A stretch of 64,000 bases of DNA, from NCBI GenBank assembly GCA_016235585.1, contig JACRJY010000037.1:1-64000 (forward strand). Reading direction: 5' to 3'. The translations under genes and the position numbers were made by a program. The notes below the pieces were generated by a model that saw nothing but the letters and a program-made list of their open reading frames with translations, did not search any database and had not been told where the DNA came from. The stretch is from Verrucomicrobiota bacterium (GTDB taxonomy: Bacteria; Verrucomicrobiota; Verrucomicrobiia; Limisphaerales; JACRJY01). This document shows positions 46,274 to 54,649 of the stretch, one piece after another (positions within the stretch are counted from its first letter, which is position 1; each line of letters begins with the position of its first letter).

Positions 46274-47377
46274 ATGAACACAAAATTGATCTCGCTCTTG
46301 ACTGCGGCGGCCAGCGCCAGCACACAACTTCTCCACGCCCACCTCATCGGTAACGGGCCGCATGACCACGGCGCGATGAAATACGATTTCAGCGTGCGAC
46401 CACCGGCTGGCGTTCTGCTCGCGCAGGCCGCCCGCCCGGCTTCGCCCGCGTCGCCCGCGCCTGTCGCCGCAAATAATTCCAGCAACTCGGCGAAGGCCGC
46501 GCCCTTTCAGGCCTTTGCGCCCAAGGTGAGGACGCGCGCGGATGCAAACTTCCTCTACGTCGAGTCCGACGGGATGCCCGCGCACAACATGATGGTGGGC
46601 ATCACCGCGTGGCAGCAGCAGGTGCCGTTGCCGCAGCCCTACACCGGCAACAACGCGTGGCGCATCCCGCTCAACCCGATGCCGTCGAAAAATCCCGTGT
46701 CCATCAAGGGCCGCTTCCTGCGCGGGGCCATCGCGCTCGCGGCGAACGGCATTCCCATTTTCAACCCACAGAACAATCGCGGCGAAGTCGCGCAGGAGAT
46801 CGGCGAACTCGATCAATGGGGCGGCCACTGCGGGCGCGCGGATGATTATCATTACCACGCCACGCCGTTTCATTTGCAGAGCGTGGTGGGGAAGGGACTG
46901 CCCGTCGCCTACGCGCTCGATGGTTATCCAATTTACGGCCTCACCGAGCCGGACGGTTCCTCGCCGACGAAACTCGACGTGTTCAACGGCCACGAACTTC
47001 CCGGCCTCGGCTACCACTACCACGGCTCGACGAAGTATCCCTACGTCAACGGCGGCTTCCACGGCGAGGTCGTCGAGCGCGACGGGCAGGTGGATCCGCA
47101 GCCGCGCGCACAGCCGATGCGCGAGGCGGGCGCGCCGTTGCGCGGTGCGCGCATCACCGGCTTCACGTCGAAGGAGAGCAAGAGCTACAGCCTCAAATAC
47201 GAAGTCAGCGGCGAGACGCGCCACGCGAACTACACGCTCAACGATGACAAGTCGGTGAAGTTCGATTTCGTGGACGGGCGCGGCCAGGTGAAATCGGAAA
47301 CTTTCACGCCGCGCCCGCGCGGCCCCGGCGGCGGGCAGAAGGGAAAAGGCGGGCAGAAGAAGGGAGAACGGAAATGA
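46274..47377 (+). CDS. Secreted protein with two YHYH motifs and Gly/Lys-rich tail
   Basis: The 367-residue protein has an N-terminal signal-like segment (LISLLTAAASASTQLLHAHL) followed by HGxxHDHG-type His clusters (NGPHDHGAMKYDF). The YHYH domain contains DDYHYHATPFHL (192-195), DGYPIYGL and a second GLGYHYHGSTKYPY (247-250). The C-terminus is PRGPGGGQKGKGGQKKG. The number of His in pairs suggests metal binding. The next gene, a sulfatase, overlaps its stop (ATGA). The protein is diverged from the other YHYH members and may act on its own. Confidence 0.88.
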   Translation: MNTKLISLLTAAASASTQLLHAHLIGNGPHDHGAMKYDFSVRPPAGVLLAQAARPASPASPAPVAANNSSNSAKAAPFQAFAPKVRTRADANFLYVESDGMPAHNMMVGITAWQQQVPLPQPYTGNNAWRIPLNPMPSKNPVSIKGRFLRGAIALAANGIPIFNPQNNRGEVAQEIGELDQWGGHCGRADDYHYHATPFHLQSVVGKGLPVAYALDGYPIYGLTEPDGSSPTKLDVFNGHELPGLGYHYHGSTKYPYVNGGFHGEVVERDGQVDPQPRAQPMREAGAPLRGARITGFTSKESKSYSLKYEVSGETRHANYTLNDDKSVKFDFVDGRGQVKSETFTPRPRGPGGGQKGKGGQKKGERK

Positions 47378-48852
47378 AGTTCAAAGCTCAATGCTCAAAG
47401 CTCAAGGTAAATTCCAAACGCCAAGGTTCAAGCTCCAACCTGCCGGCGGCACGTCGTCTTGGTGCTTTGGCCCTGGTTCTTCCCTTGGCCTTTGGCCTTT
47501 GTTCTTTAGCCTTCGCCGCGAACGCGGCGCCCGCGCCCAACTTCCTTTTCATCTTCGTGGATGACCAGGGCTGGAGCGGCACGTCGGTGGCGATGATGCC
47601 GGGGAAGGATTTCAGCCGCACGGCCGGTTTCCGGATGCCAAATCTTGACCGGCTCGCGGCGCAGGGGATGGTTTTCTCGCAAGCCTACGCGGGCCACCCG
47701 AAATGCGAATGCTCGCGCGCGTCGCTCCAGATGGGCCGCACCACGACGAGCCTCAATGCGATCAGCCGGTGGTCGCGCAACTGGAGCGCGCCCGCCAGCG
47801 ACTCGCTCGCGAACACGCTCAAACGCGCGAACCCGAACTACCGCGCCGCGCATTTCGGCAAGTGGCAGTGGCTGCGGACGCCCGAAGTGTTCGGCTACGA
47901 CGCGGGCGACGGCGTCACGCAAAACGAGGATGGCGACTCGCGCGACCCGAACGACCCGAAGCAATCCTTCGGCATCACGCGCCGCGCGCAGGCGTTCATG
48001 GAGAAGCAGGTGAAGGAGGGGCACCCGTTTTATCTCCAGCTTTCCTACTACGCCGTGCATCAAACTCCCCAGGCGCTCGCGGCGACGCTCAAGAAATACG
48101 AGGGCGCGGGCGGCGGCCCCGGCGGCGGCGCCAAGGGTGACAAGGGCAAGGGCGGTGGGCGCGGCGGTGGCCCGGTGATGGCGGCGATGACCGAAGACCT
48201 CGACACCTGCATCGGCGTGCTGCTCAAGAAGCTCGATGAACTCGGCATCGCGAAGAACACCTACATCATCTACACGTCCGACAACGGCGGGCGCACCGAG
48301 GTGCTCAAGGGCGGCAAGACGCTCTGCGACGAAGGCGGCATTCGCGTGCCGCTCATCGTCACCGGCCCCGGCATTCGCAGTGGCGTTTATTGCAACGAAC
48401 CCGCCGTGGGCTACGACATTTTCCCGACGGTGCTGGATTTCGTCGCGCCCGGTTTCGCGTTGCCCAAGGGCGTCGAGGGCGGGAGTTGGAAGCCAGTTCT
48501 GCTCAATGCCGGCACGGGCAAGGTCGCGCGCCCGATTGACCGCATTGTCTGGCATCACGACGTGGAGATCGAGCATCCGCAGACGGCGATGCGCAAAGGC
48601 AACCTCAAGCTGCTGCACTATTGGGACACGAAAGAGAGCTTCCTCTACGACCTCGTCACCGACTTGAGCGAGCGCAACAATCTTGCGAAGCAGCAACCCG
48701 CCGTCGCCGCGCAGATGCTCGCCGAACTCAAGGCCCACGTCCGCGCCGGCCTCGGCGAGCAGAAGTTTGCCGCACTCGAGACTGGGAAAGTTGAGCAAGG
48801 CGGTCGCCCCGGCGATGGCAAAGGAAAGGGCGGCAAGAAGAAGCAGCAGTGA
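47374..48852 (+). CDS. Secreted sulfatase with atypical CECSR active-site motif
   Basis: The 492-residue sulfatase has metal ligands in FIFVDDQGW, the modified-Cys motif as CECSR (Cys111-Arg115, where CxPSR is usual), FGKWQW, and YTSDNGGRTEVLKGGKTLCDEGGIRVPL. A Gly/Lys-rich insert sits at about 248-268 and a Gly/Lys tail at the end. Loss of the Pro may affect FGE recognition, so activity is less sure. Its signal peptide (VLPLAFGLCSLAFA) and N-terminus are encoded by heptamer units at 47377-47439 and 47464-47512. Start overlaps the YHYH gene by ATGA. Substrate unknown, probably a sulfated polysaccharide. Confidence 0.88.
   Translation: MKFKAQCSKLKVNSKRQGSSSNLPAARRLGALALVLPLAFGLCSLAFAANAAPAPNFLFIFVDDQGWSGTSVAMMPGKDFSRTAGFRMPNLDRLAAQGMVFSQAYAGHPKCECSRASLQMGRTTTSLNAISRWSRNWSAPASDSLANTLKRANPNYRAAHFGKWQWLRTPEVFGYDAGDGVTQNEDGDSRDPNDPKQSFGITRRAQAFMEKQVKEGHPFYLQLSYYAVHQTPQALAATLKKYEGAGGGPGGGAKGDKGKGGGRGGGPVMAAMTEDLDTCIGVLLKKLDELGIAKNTYIIYTSDNGGRTEVLKGGKTLCDEGGIRVPLIVTGPGIRSGVYCNEPAVGYDIFPTVLDFVAPGFALPKGVEGGSWKPVLLNAGTGKVARPIDRIVWHHDVEIEHPQTAMRKGNLKLLHYWDTKESFLYDLVTDLSERNNLAKQQPAVAAQMLAELKAHVRAGLGEQKFAALETGKVEQGGRPGDGKGKGGKKKQQ
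47377..47512. repeat. Heptamer arrays encoding a sulfatase signal region
   Basis: Nine 7-bp units (AAGTTCA, AAGCTCA, ATGCTCA, AAGCTCA, AGGTAAA, TTCCAAA, CGCCAAG, GTTCAAG, CTCCAAC) fill 47377-47439. Seven units (GCTTTGG, CCCTGGT, TCTTCCC, TTGGCCT, TTGGCCT, TTGTTCT, TTAGCCT) fill 47464-47512. The second array is a degenerate inverted partner of the first, as in the ROK-start palindrome. Confidence 0.8.
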
Positions 48853-49013
48853 GGCGCAAAGGCCAAGTCTCCGGCATCCTGCGCGTGACCGTCTCGCCGG
48901 AGAAAGCCGTGGTGGATTACGTCCGCGCCTACCCAGCCGCCGCCAAAAGCGCGGAGCGGAAGACCGGCGCGGTGACGCACAGCTACACGGTCAGGCCGAG
49001 TGCGGGATTGTAA
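48849..49013 (+). pseudogene. 54-codon ORF, likely fragment of a larger hydrolase gene
   Basis: A GTG at 48849 overlaps the sulfatase stop by 4 bp (GTGA). The product (RVTVSPEKAVVDYVRAY, then AERKTGAVTHSYTV) resembles the C-terminal strand pair of metallophosphoesterase or alkaline-phosphatase-like proteins, without any catalytic part. It is either a gene remnant or a very small coupled gene. The rest of the gap to 49048 holds nothing I recognise. Confidence 0.35.
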
Positions 49014-49048
49014 GTGGCGGGGCTTCGGCTCATTCTGGCTGCGTTCAG

Positions 49049-50575
49049 ATGAAACTGTTGCTTATTAACCTCGCGGTCACACTTGGCTGCGTGATCGGCA
49101 TTTCCGCCGCTCCAGCGGAGCCGCAAACCATCCGTTGCGAACTCGCGGTGATTGGCGGCGGCAGCGGCGGCTTTGGCGCGGCGCTCGCGGCGGCCCGGCT
49201 GGGCGTGGACGTGGTGCTCGTGGAGCGGGCCGACCAGCTCGGCGGCAACTCGGTGCGCGGCGGCGTGAACATCTGGGAGCCGGTCATCGGCGCGACGAGT
49301 TTTCCGTTCGAGCTGTATCAGCGGCTCAAGCGCGAGACCAACACCGCGGGCATTTACTCCATGGCCCGGCATCAGGGCACGTTCGACCCGGCGCGCGAGG
49401 CTTACCGTTATCCCGGCGGCGAGACGGTCATTGATCCGAAGCGCACCTACCTCGACACGTTGCAGCGGCACGGGCGCGGCAAGGCGGACATCCACGGCGT
49501 GGTGTTCGAGCCGGGGCCGATGTCGGACGCGATGCTGGCGATGCTGAAGGAAACCGGCCGGTGCCGCGTGCTGCTGCGGACGGAGTTCAAGGGCGTGACG
49601 ACGAACGCCGGCCGCCTCCGGAGCGTCACGCTGCAAAAGGTTGAGTTCACCGGAAGCCGCGCCACCACCGTCACCCAGACGCTCGTCGCGGATTACTTCA
49701 TTGACGCCACGGGCGACGCGCTCGTGTGCGAGAAGGCGGGTTGCGAAATGATGACCGGCCAGGAGGCGCGCGCGCAGTTCAACGAACCGGGCGCGCCCGA
49801 GAAGGCGACGACGCGCGTGAACGGCGTGACGCAGATTTACCGCGTCGCGCGCGTCCATACGCCCGCCGTCGAACCGCTGCCGGAGGGCATCCCGACCAAC
49901 TGCTGGTGGGGCAAACGATTCCCCAGCGCGCAGATCAGCCATTCGCCCAACGGCGATCTCATCGTCAACATGCTCCCCACGATGGAGGGCGCGGAATTCA
50001 TGCAGCGCGGCTACCAGAACGCGCGCGAGGAATGCCAGCGCCGCGTCCGTGCCCACTGGCGCGACCTCCAGACGCGGTGCGACGAGTTTCGCGGCTATCG
50101 CCTCGACTGGATCGCGCCGCAGCTTGGTGTGCGCGAGACGCAGCGCGTCGTGGGCGAATACGTCCTTACGCAGCACGATCTCGATGCCGGTCTCAGCGGA
50201 CAGAAGCATCCTGACATCATCTGCATCGCGGATCATCCCTGCGACACGCACGGCGGGCATAACCAGGGCATCAAGTCACTGACGCAGCCTTACGGCGTGC
50301 CGTTTCGCTGCCTCATCCCCAAGGGCCAGCGCAACCTGCTCATCGCCTGCCGCGCGGCGAGCTTCAGTTCCCTTGCTGCGTCGAGCTGCCGGCTCTCGCG
50401 CACGATGATCCTGCTCGGCCAGGCGGCGGGCACGGCGGTGGCGGTGGCGAAGGAGTTGAAAGCGGATTTGCCCGACGTGCCCGCCGAGCGAGTGCGCGCG
50501 TCTCTGCGCTCGCAGCAGGTGCAACTCGACTTCCCGATGCCGGATGCGCTGCGAAAGCATCTGGAGAAAGAGTAG
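49049..50575 (+). CDS. Exported FAD-dependent oxidoreductase
   Basis: From ATG 49049 the protein has 508 residues with a signal peptide (MKLLLINLAVTLGCVIGISA). The FAD motif is VIGGGSGGFGAALAAARLG, with VVLVERADQLGG after it, and the C-terminal FAD-contact block (IACRAASFSSLAASSCRLSR) lies near residue 440. It belongs to the FAD_oxidored type often seen next to sulfatase and glycosidase genes in Planctomycetes and Verrucomicrobia. Substrate unknown. It is the last plus-strand gene of the block; the next gene runs in the other direction. Confidence 0.85.
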   Translation: MKLLLINLAVTLGCVIGISAAPAEPQTIRCELAVIGGGSGGFGAALAAARLGVDVVLVERADQLGGNSVRGGVNIWEPVIGATSFPFELYQRLKRETNTAGIYSMARHQGTFDPAREAYRYPGGETVIDPKRTYLDTLQRHGRGKADIHGVVFEPGPMSDAMLAMLKETGRCRVLLRTEFKGVTTNAGRLRSVTLQKVEFTGSRATTVTQTLVADYFIDATGDALVCEKAGCEMMTGQEARAQFNEPGAPEKATTRVNGVTQIYRVARVHTPAVEPLPEGIPTNCWWGKRFPSAQISHSPNGDLIVNMLPTMEGAEFMQRGYQNAREECQRRVRAHWRDLQTRCDEFRGYRLDWIAPQLGVRETQRVVGEYVLTQHDLDAGLSGQKHPDIICIADHPCDTHGGHNQGIKSLTQPYGVPFRCLIPKGQRNLLIACRAASFSSLAASSCRLSRTMILLGQAAGTAVAVAKELKADLPDVPAERVRASLRSQQVQLDFPMPDALRKHLEKE

Positions 50576-50650
50576 CCCGGCCGACCGTCCGCAGCTTGAT
50601 CCAAGTCTGCAACCCCCGTTGCGCCGCCGGTTGGAATTGTCGGGAAGCCG

Positions 50651-52078
50651 CTACACCTTCCAGCCCGTGCGGTATTCCTTCTTCACGAAGCGCGCCGCTT
50701 CGGGGCAGTTCGGCGACTTCATGTTCTTCGCGTCCCACATCACCTTCTTGCCCACGAGCAGCGCGAGGTTGCCCAGCAGCACGACTTCGGTGAACGGCCC
50801 GGCCACGGCGAAATTCGAGCACGGCGTCGGGCCGCCCTTCACGCCGCGGATGAAATCCTTGTAGGGATTGTTGTCCGGCACGCGGTCAATCATCTGCTTC
50901 GGCTTGGGCAGTTCCTTGGACTTCGACTCCGGCAGCAGACGCGGGCGCTCGCCGTAGGTGTCGGTGAACATCTTGCCCTTGCTGCCGATGTAGAGCGTGC
51001 CGCTCTCGGCGAACTTCGCCGCTTCCATCTCCGCCGGACGCGGCGGCGTCTTCTTCCCGTCATGCCAGTAAAGGGTGCAGGGCGGAAGTTTCTTGCCGTC
51101 GTGACCGGCGCGTTCGGGAAATTCATAGCGAAGAATCGCCCACTCCGGCGCGCTCTCGCGGTTGAGCGGCGAAGACTCGACGACTTCGACGCTGACGGGG
51201 TTGCTCAAATGCAGCGCCCAGCACGCGCCGTCCATCACGTGGCAGCCCATGTCGCCGAGCGCGCCCGCGCCGAAATCCCAGATGCCGCGCCAGTTGAACG
51301 GATGATACGGCCCGCGCCCTGCCTTCTTCTTTTTTCCGTCCTTGCCCGGAGCGGCGTCCTCCTTCGGGCCGACGAAAGGCCGCATCGGTGCGGGGCCGAG
51401 CCACACGTCCCAATCGAGATAATCAGGAACGGGGTCATTGCCCTGCGGACGGGAAATTCCCTGCGGCCAGATGGGGCGGTTCGTCCAGCAATGCACTTCC
51501 TTCACGTCGCCGATGGTGCCGCTCCAGATGTGTTCGCAGAGCGTGCGGTTGCCGTCGCCGCTGTGGCCCTGGTTGCCCATCTGCGTGACGACGCCAAGTT
51601 TCTTCGCGGTGATGGCGAGCTGGCGCGCCTCCCAAATCGTGTGCGTCAGCGGCTTCTGCGTATAGGTGGCGATGCCGCGCTGCATCGCCAGCATCGTCGC
51701 GGGATAATGATGATGATCGGGCGTGCTGACGTTCACTGCGTCAATGTCCTTCTCCTTCTCCAGCATCTCGCGGTAGTCCTGATACCCCTTCGCGCCGGGA
51801 TATTTCTGGAGCGCGGCGTCGAGCGTGTTCTTGTCCACGTCGCAGAGCGCGACGACGTTGTTCGCGCCGCCGTCATAAAGTCCCGCGATGTCGGTCGCGC
51901 CCTTGCCGCCGGCGGCGATGGCGGCGCAGTTGACCTTGCTGTTGGGCGAGACGAGGCGCGGCTTGCTCGCGGCGTGCGCGCGCAGCGCGACGGCGCTCAA
52001 GCCGAGCGCGCCGGTGTAGATGAAACGACGGCGGCTGACGCCGGTGGAAATGATGATGGGCGAAGTGTTGTTGGACAT
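50651..52078 (-). CDS. Tat-exported Gfo/Idh/MocA-family oxidoreductase
   Basis: The 475-residue protein starts with a Tat signal (SRRRFIYTGALGLSAVALRA). The NAD-binding domain has CAAIAAGGKGATDIAG in place of the usual GxGxxG, then VALCDVD. VNVSTPDHHHYPATMLAMQ and the motif YTQKPLTHTIWEARQL carry the conserved Lys-Pro pair. The C-terminal domain is long, with a Lys-rich insert (GKDGKKKKAG near residue 230). Such proteins are abundant in Planctomycetes and Verrucomicrobia and act on sugars or inositols; no substrate is inferred. It is convergent with the FAD oxidoreductase (76 bp between stops). Confidence 0.92.
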   Translation of the reverse strand: MSNNTSPIIISTGVSRRRFIYTGALGLSAVALRAHAASKPRLVSPNSKVNCAAIAAGGKGATDIAGLYDGGANNVVALCDVDKNTLDAALQKYPGAKGYQDYREMLEKEKDIDAVNVSTPDHHHYPATMLAMQRGIATYTQKPLTHTIWEARQLAITAKKLGVVTQMGNQGHSGDGNRTLCEHIWSGTIGDVKEVHCWTNRPIWPQGISRPQGNDPVPDYLDWDVWLGPAPMRPFVGPKEDAAPGKDGKKKKAGRGPYHPFNWRGIWDFGAGALGDMGCHVMDGACWALHLSNPVSVEVVESSPLNRESAPEWAILRYEFPERAGHDGKKLPPCTLYWHDGKKTPPRPAEMEAAKFAESGTLYIGSKGKMFTDTYGERPRLLPESKSKELPKPKQMIDRVPDNNPYKDFIRGVKGGPTPCSNFAVAGPFTEVVLLGNLALLVGKKVMWDAKNMKSPNCPEAARFVKKEYRTGWKV

Positions 52079-52190
52079 GGCGCTTTCTTAAATCGCCGCG
52101 CCGCGCGCGACAAGCACAAAGCCGGGAAATTCGCCCGCCGCGAGCACCGAAGCTGTCGAACGGAAGCCAGCGCAGGAAGCAGCGTCCGGG

Positions 52191-52240
52191 GTAGCACCCG
52201 CCTCCGGCGGGTTGGGCTGGGCGTCGCGCCCGGCCCTCGG
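52191..52240. repeat. Single REP-like unit (GTAGC family)
   Basis: A GTAGC head, then ACCCGCCTCCGGCGGGTTGG (a stem around CTCCG) and a second stem GGGCGTCGCGCCC. It is of the same kind as one arm of element D and has no inverted partner. It lies in the gap 52079-52471, which has no gene that I can see. Confidence 0.6.
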
Positions 52241-52293
52241 CTCGGTGTGACCGGGCGGCAACTGGTCTGGCGAGAACTCGGCGGGAGCGGATT

Positions 52294-52422
52294 CCCTCTC
52301 CCCTCGGAGGGGAGAGGGTCAGGGTGAGGGGTGGGCGGCAACCGATTTCATTCAGGCTGACTTGGGTGAATCGCGCCGCCCCCTCACCCCGGCCTCTCCC
52401 CCATCCGATGGGGGAGAGGGAG
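52294..52422. repeat. C-rich/G-rich palindromic pair between genes
   Basis: The left arm CCCTCTCCCCTCGGAGGGG and on (52294-52339) and the right arm with CCCCCTCACCCCGGCC (52377-52422) are inverted copies; each arm is also a hairpin. The right arm is nearly the same as the unit that lies inside moeA at 3932-3974. It lies just upstream of the serine-hydrolase gene. Confidence 0.8.
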
Positions 52423-52471
52423 TCCACCGCTCCGGCTTGCCGAACCCCGCCGGGCTGCTATCGTCTCGCCC

Positions 52472-53665
52472 ATGAAATTCATCTCCCGCCTTGCCGCCGT
52501 CTGGCTTTCCCTCGCCCTCACCGCCGCCGTCTTCGCCGCCGATGCCGCGAAGCTCGCGGCCATCCCGCCGGCCATCCAGAAATTCGTGGACGACGAGACC
52601 ATCGCCGGCGCGGTCACGCTTGTCTCGCACAAGGGGAAGGTCGTCGCGCTCGACACCGTGGGCTACGCCGACCTCGCGGCCAAACGCCCGATGAAGGCCG
52701 ACAACCTTTTCTGGATTGCCTCGATGACCAAGCCCATCACCGCCGTCTCCGTGCTGATGTTGCAGGAGGAGGGCAAACTCTCCGTGGACGACCCGGTGGA
52801 GCGGTTTTTGCCGGAGTTCAAGGGCCAGATGATCTTCGGCGCGCGCACGAACAACCAGTTGATTCTGAAAAAGCCGGGCCGCCCCATCACGCTGCACGAC
52901 CTGCTCACGCACACGTCGGGGTTGAATGTGGAAATCCCCGACCTCAACCGCGAACTCACGCTCGCCGAGCGCGTGCTCTACTACTCGCAGCAGCCGCTCC
53001 AGTTCGAGCCGGGCAGCAAGTGGCAATACAGCAATCCCGGCATCAACACGCTGGGCCGCATCGTGGAAATCGTGGCGAAGAAACCCTACGCGCAGTTCCT
53101 CGAAGAGCGCCTCTTCCAGCCGCTCGGCATGAAGGAGACTACCTTCTGGCCCAGCACCGCGCAGGTGCATCGCCTCGCCAAATCCTACGGCCCCGGCCCC
53201 GGCAACAAGGGCCTCGTCGAGACAAACGTGTGGTTCATCCGCGGTTCCCTCTCCGACCGCACGCGCCCGGCGCTGCCGGCGGGCGGGCTGTTTTCCACCG
53301 CGAGCGACATCGCGAAGTTTTACCAGATGATGCTCCACGGCGGCAAAGCGGACGGCAAACTGCTCCTCAAAACCGAGACCGTCGCGCTGATGACCACCAC
53401 GCAGAGCGGCGACATCAAGACCGGTTTCGTGGACGGCATGAGCTGGGGCCTCGGCTTCCAAGTCGTGAAGGAGCCGCTCGGCGTGAACGCGCCGCTCTCG
53501 CCCGGCACGTTCGGCCACGGCGGCGCTTACGGCACGCAAAGCTGGGGCGACCCGCAGACGCAGGCGATTTACATCCTGATGATCCAGCGCGCGCGCCTCG
53601 GCAACAGCGACGGCAGCGACCTGCGCAAGACGTTTCAGGAAACGGCGGCGGGGGCGGTGAGGTGA
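52472..53665 (+). CDS. Beta-lactamase-family serine hydrolase, secreted
   Basis: The 397-residue protein has a signal peptide (ISRLAAVWLSLALTAAVFAA). Class C beta-lactamase/DD-peptidase-like motifs are SMTK (Ser84-Lys87) in WIASMTKPITAV, WQYSNPGIN (Tyr of the second box) and FGHGGAYG (third box, HGG). Members are esterases or peptidases and are not by default resistance enzymes; its substrate is unknown. The next gene starts within its stop (GTGA overlap), so it is the first gene of a four-gene operon. Confidence 0.9.
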   Translation: MKFISRLAAVWLSLALTAAVFAADAAKLAAIPPAIQKFVDDETIAGAVTLVSHKGKVVALDTVGYADLAAKRPMKADNLFWIASMTKPITAVSVLMLQEEGKLSVDDPVERFLPEFKGQMIFGARTNNQLILKKPGRPITLHDLLTHTSGLNVEIPDLNRELTLAERVLYYSQQPLQFEPGSKWQYSNPGINTLGRIVEIVAKKPYAQFLEERLFQPLGMKETTFWPSTAQVHRLAKSYGPGPGNKGLVETNVWFIRGSLSDRTRPALPAGGLFSTASDIAKFYQMMLHGGKADGKLLLKTETVALMTTTQSGDIKTGFVDGMSWGLGFQVVKEPLGVNAPLSPGTFGHGGAYGTQSWGDPQTQAIYILMIQRARLGNSDGSDLRKTFQETAAGAVR

Positions 53666-54633
53666 AAGGAAAATTCCTAATTGTGTTGGCTGTCGTTGCT
53701 TCGCTAATTGGCATGGCGATCGCGCAGCAAAAGACTGAAACGCCCTTGGCAAAGATGACGGTGCGGGTGCTAGATGAACAAGGGCAGCCTATCTCCGGCG
53801 CGTTAGTGCGAATGGGGTTCGCGGAGAAGTTTGCTCGCAGTCAACAAGTCATGATTAAAGGACTAACGGATTTGCATGGAGAGTTCACCAGTGAAGGGCA
53901 CGGCGACGTGACTCTCAGTGCTGACGCTCGCAAGGACGGCTACTACCTGTCGGGCGCGGGAAGGGTCCTATTTGAAAAGGTCATAAACGGACGTTATCAG
54001 CCGTGGAATCCGACAAACACGACCATTTTACGCAAAGTCGAAAAGCCCATTGCGATGTATGCGAAAAGCGTGTGGGCCGACATTCCCGAGGTCGGCCAGC
54101 CCTGTGGATACGACTTGGCCGTCGGCGACTGGGTGGCCCCCTGGGGCAAAGGCACAGCGTCTGACTTTATTTTTACGTTGCAACGCGCCTACACGAACTC
54201 GGATAACTTCGCCTTGGCAGTGGATATTGGCTTTGTTCAGGCGCGGGATGGCATTCAGGAAGTGACGCTGCCGAAGGAATTCGCCCACAGTTATTTTTCC
54301 TGGCCGCGGCTGGCACCGGACGATGGCTACCGCCCCGCGTGGCGCTCGGAATACAGCAATTCCCCCGCGACACTCCGCCGCAAAAACGCCAGCGATAATC
54401 AGAAGTTTTTCTTTCGAGTGCGGACGGTGGAACGGAACGGGAGGATAGTCAGCGCCCTCTATGGCAAGATTTCGGGCGGCTTTGAACTGGTGGGGTTTGC
54501 CAACTCCAAAACCTGTAAAGTGCATCTGGGCTACTACCTGAATCCTACGTCGCTGGATCGGAACATGGAATTCGACATGAAAAACAATCTTTTCAATAAA
54601 CTTAAGGACGACGAACAGCCACGAAGTCCGTGA
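53662..54633 (+). CDS. Secreted protein of unknown function with lower G+C
   Basis: From the GTG at 53662, which overlaps the hydrolase stop by 4 bp, the protein has 323 residues with a signal peptide (GKFLIVLAVVASLIGMAIAQ). Residues 30-115 look like a carboxypeptidase-regulatory/Ig-like fold (MTVRVLDEQGQPISGALVRM). The rest (residues 130-300) is not recognised; it contains FSWPRLAPDDGYRPAWRSEY and FFRVRTVERNGRIVSALYGKISGG. Codon use is plainly more A+T-rich than in the neighbours, which suggests later acquisition. No function can be given. Confidence 0.65.
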   Translation: MKGKFLIVLAVVASLIGMAIAQQKTETPLAKMTVRVLDEQGQPISGALVRMGFAEKFARSQQVMIKGLTDLHGEFTSEGHGDVTLSADARKDGYYLSGAGRVLFEKVINGRYQPWNPTNTTILRKVEKPIAMYAKSVWADIPEVGQPCGYDLAVGDWVAPWGKGTASDFIFTLQRAYTNSDNFALAVDIGFVQARDGIQEVTLPKEFAHSYFSWPRLAPDDGYRPAWRSEYSNSPATLRRKNASDNQKFFFRVRTVERNGRIVSALYGKISGGFELVGFANSKTCKVHLGYYLNPTSLDRNMEFDMKNNLFNKLKDDEQPRSP

Positions 54634-54649
54634 CATTTTTGTCTCCACA

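Noticed and set aside
43499-47224. Open frame of 1241 codons on the minus strand
   Set aside because: It runs antisense to the GH26 and YHYH genes, which have clear motifs and signal peptides. Its composition (R, V, G, H, E) is the usual by-product of a GC-rich genome.
38518-50575. Methanobactin operon
   Set aside because: No mbnB, mbnC or short Cys-containing precursor gene is visible; only the MbnP-MbnH pair is present.
52472-53665. Antibiotic-resistance beta-lactamase
   Set aside because: The SxxK/YSN/HGG motifs place it in the broad serine-hydrolase family; nothing shows activity on antibiotics.
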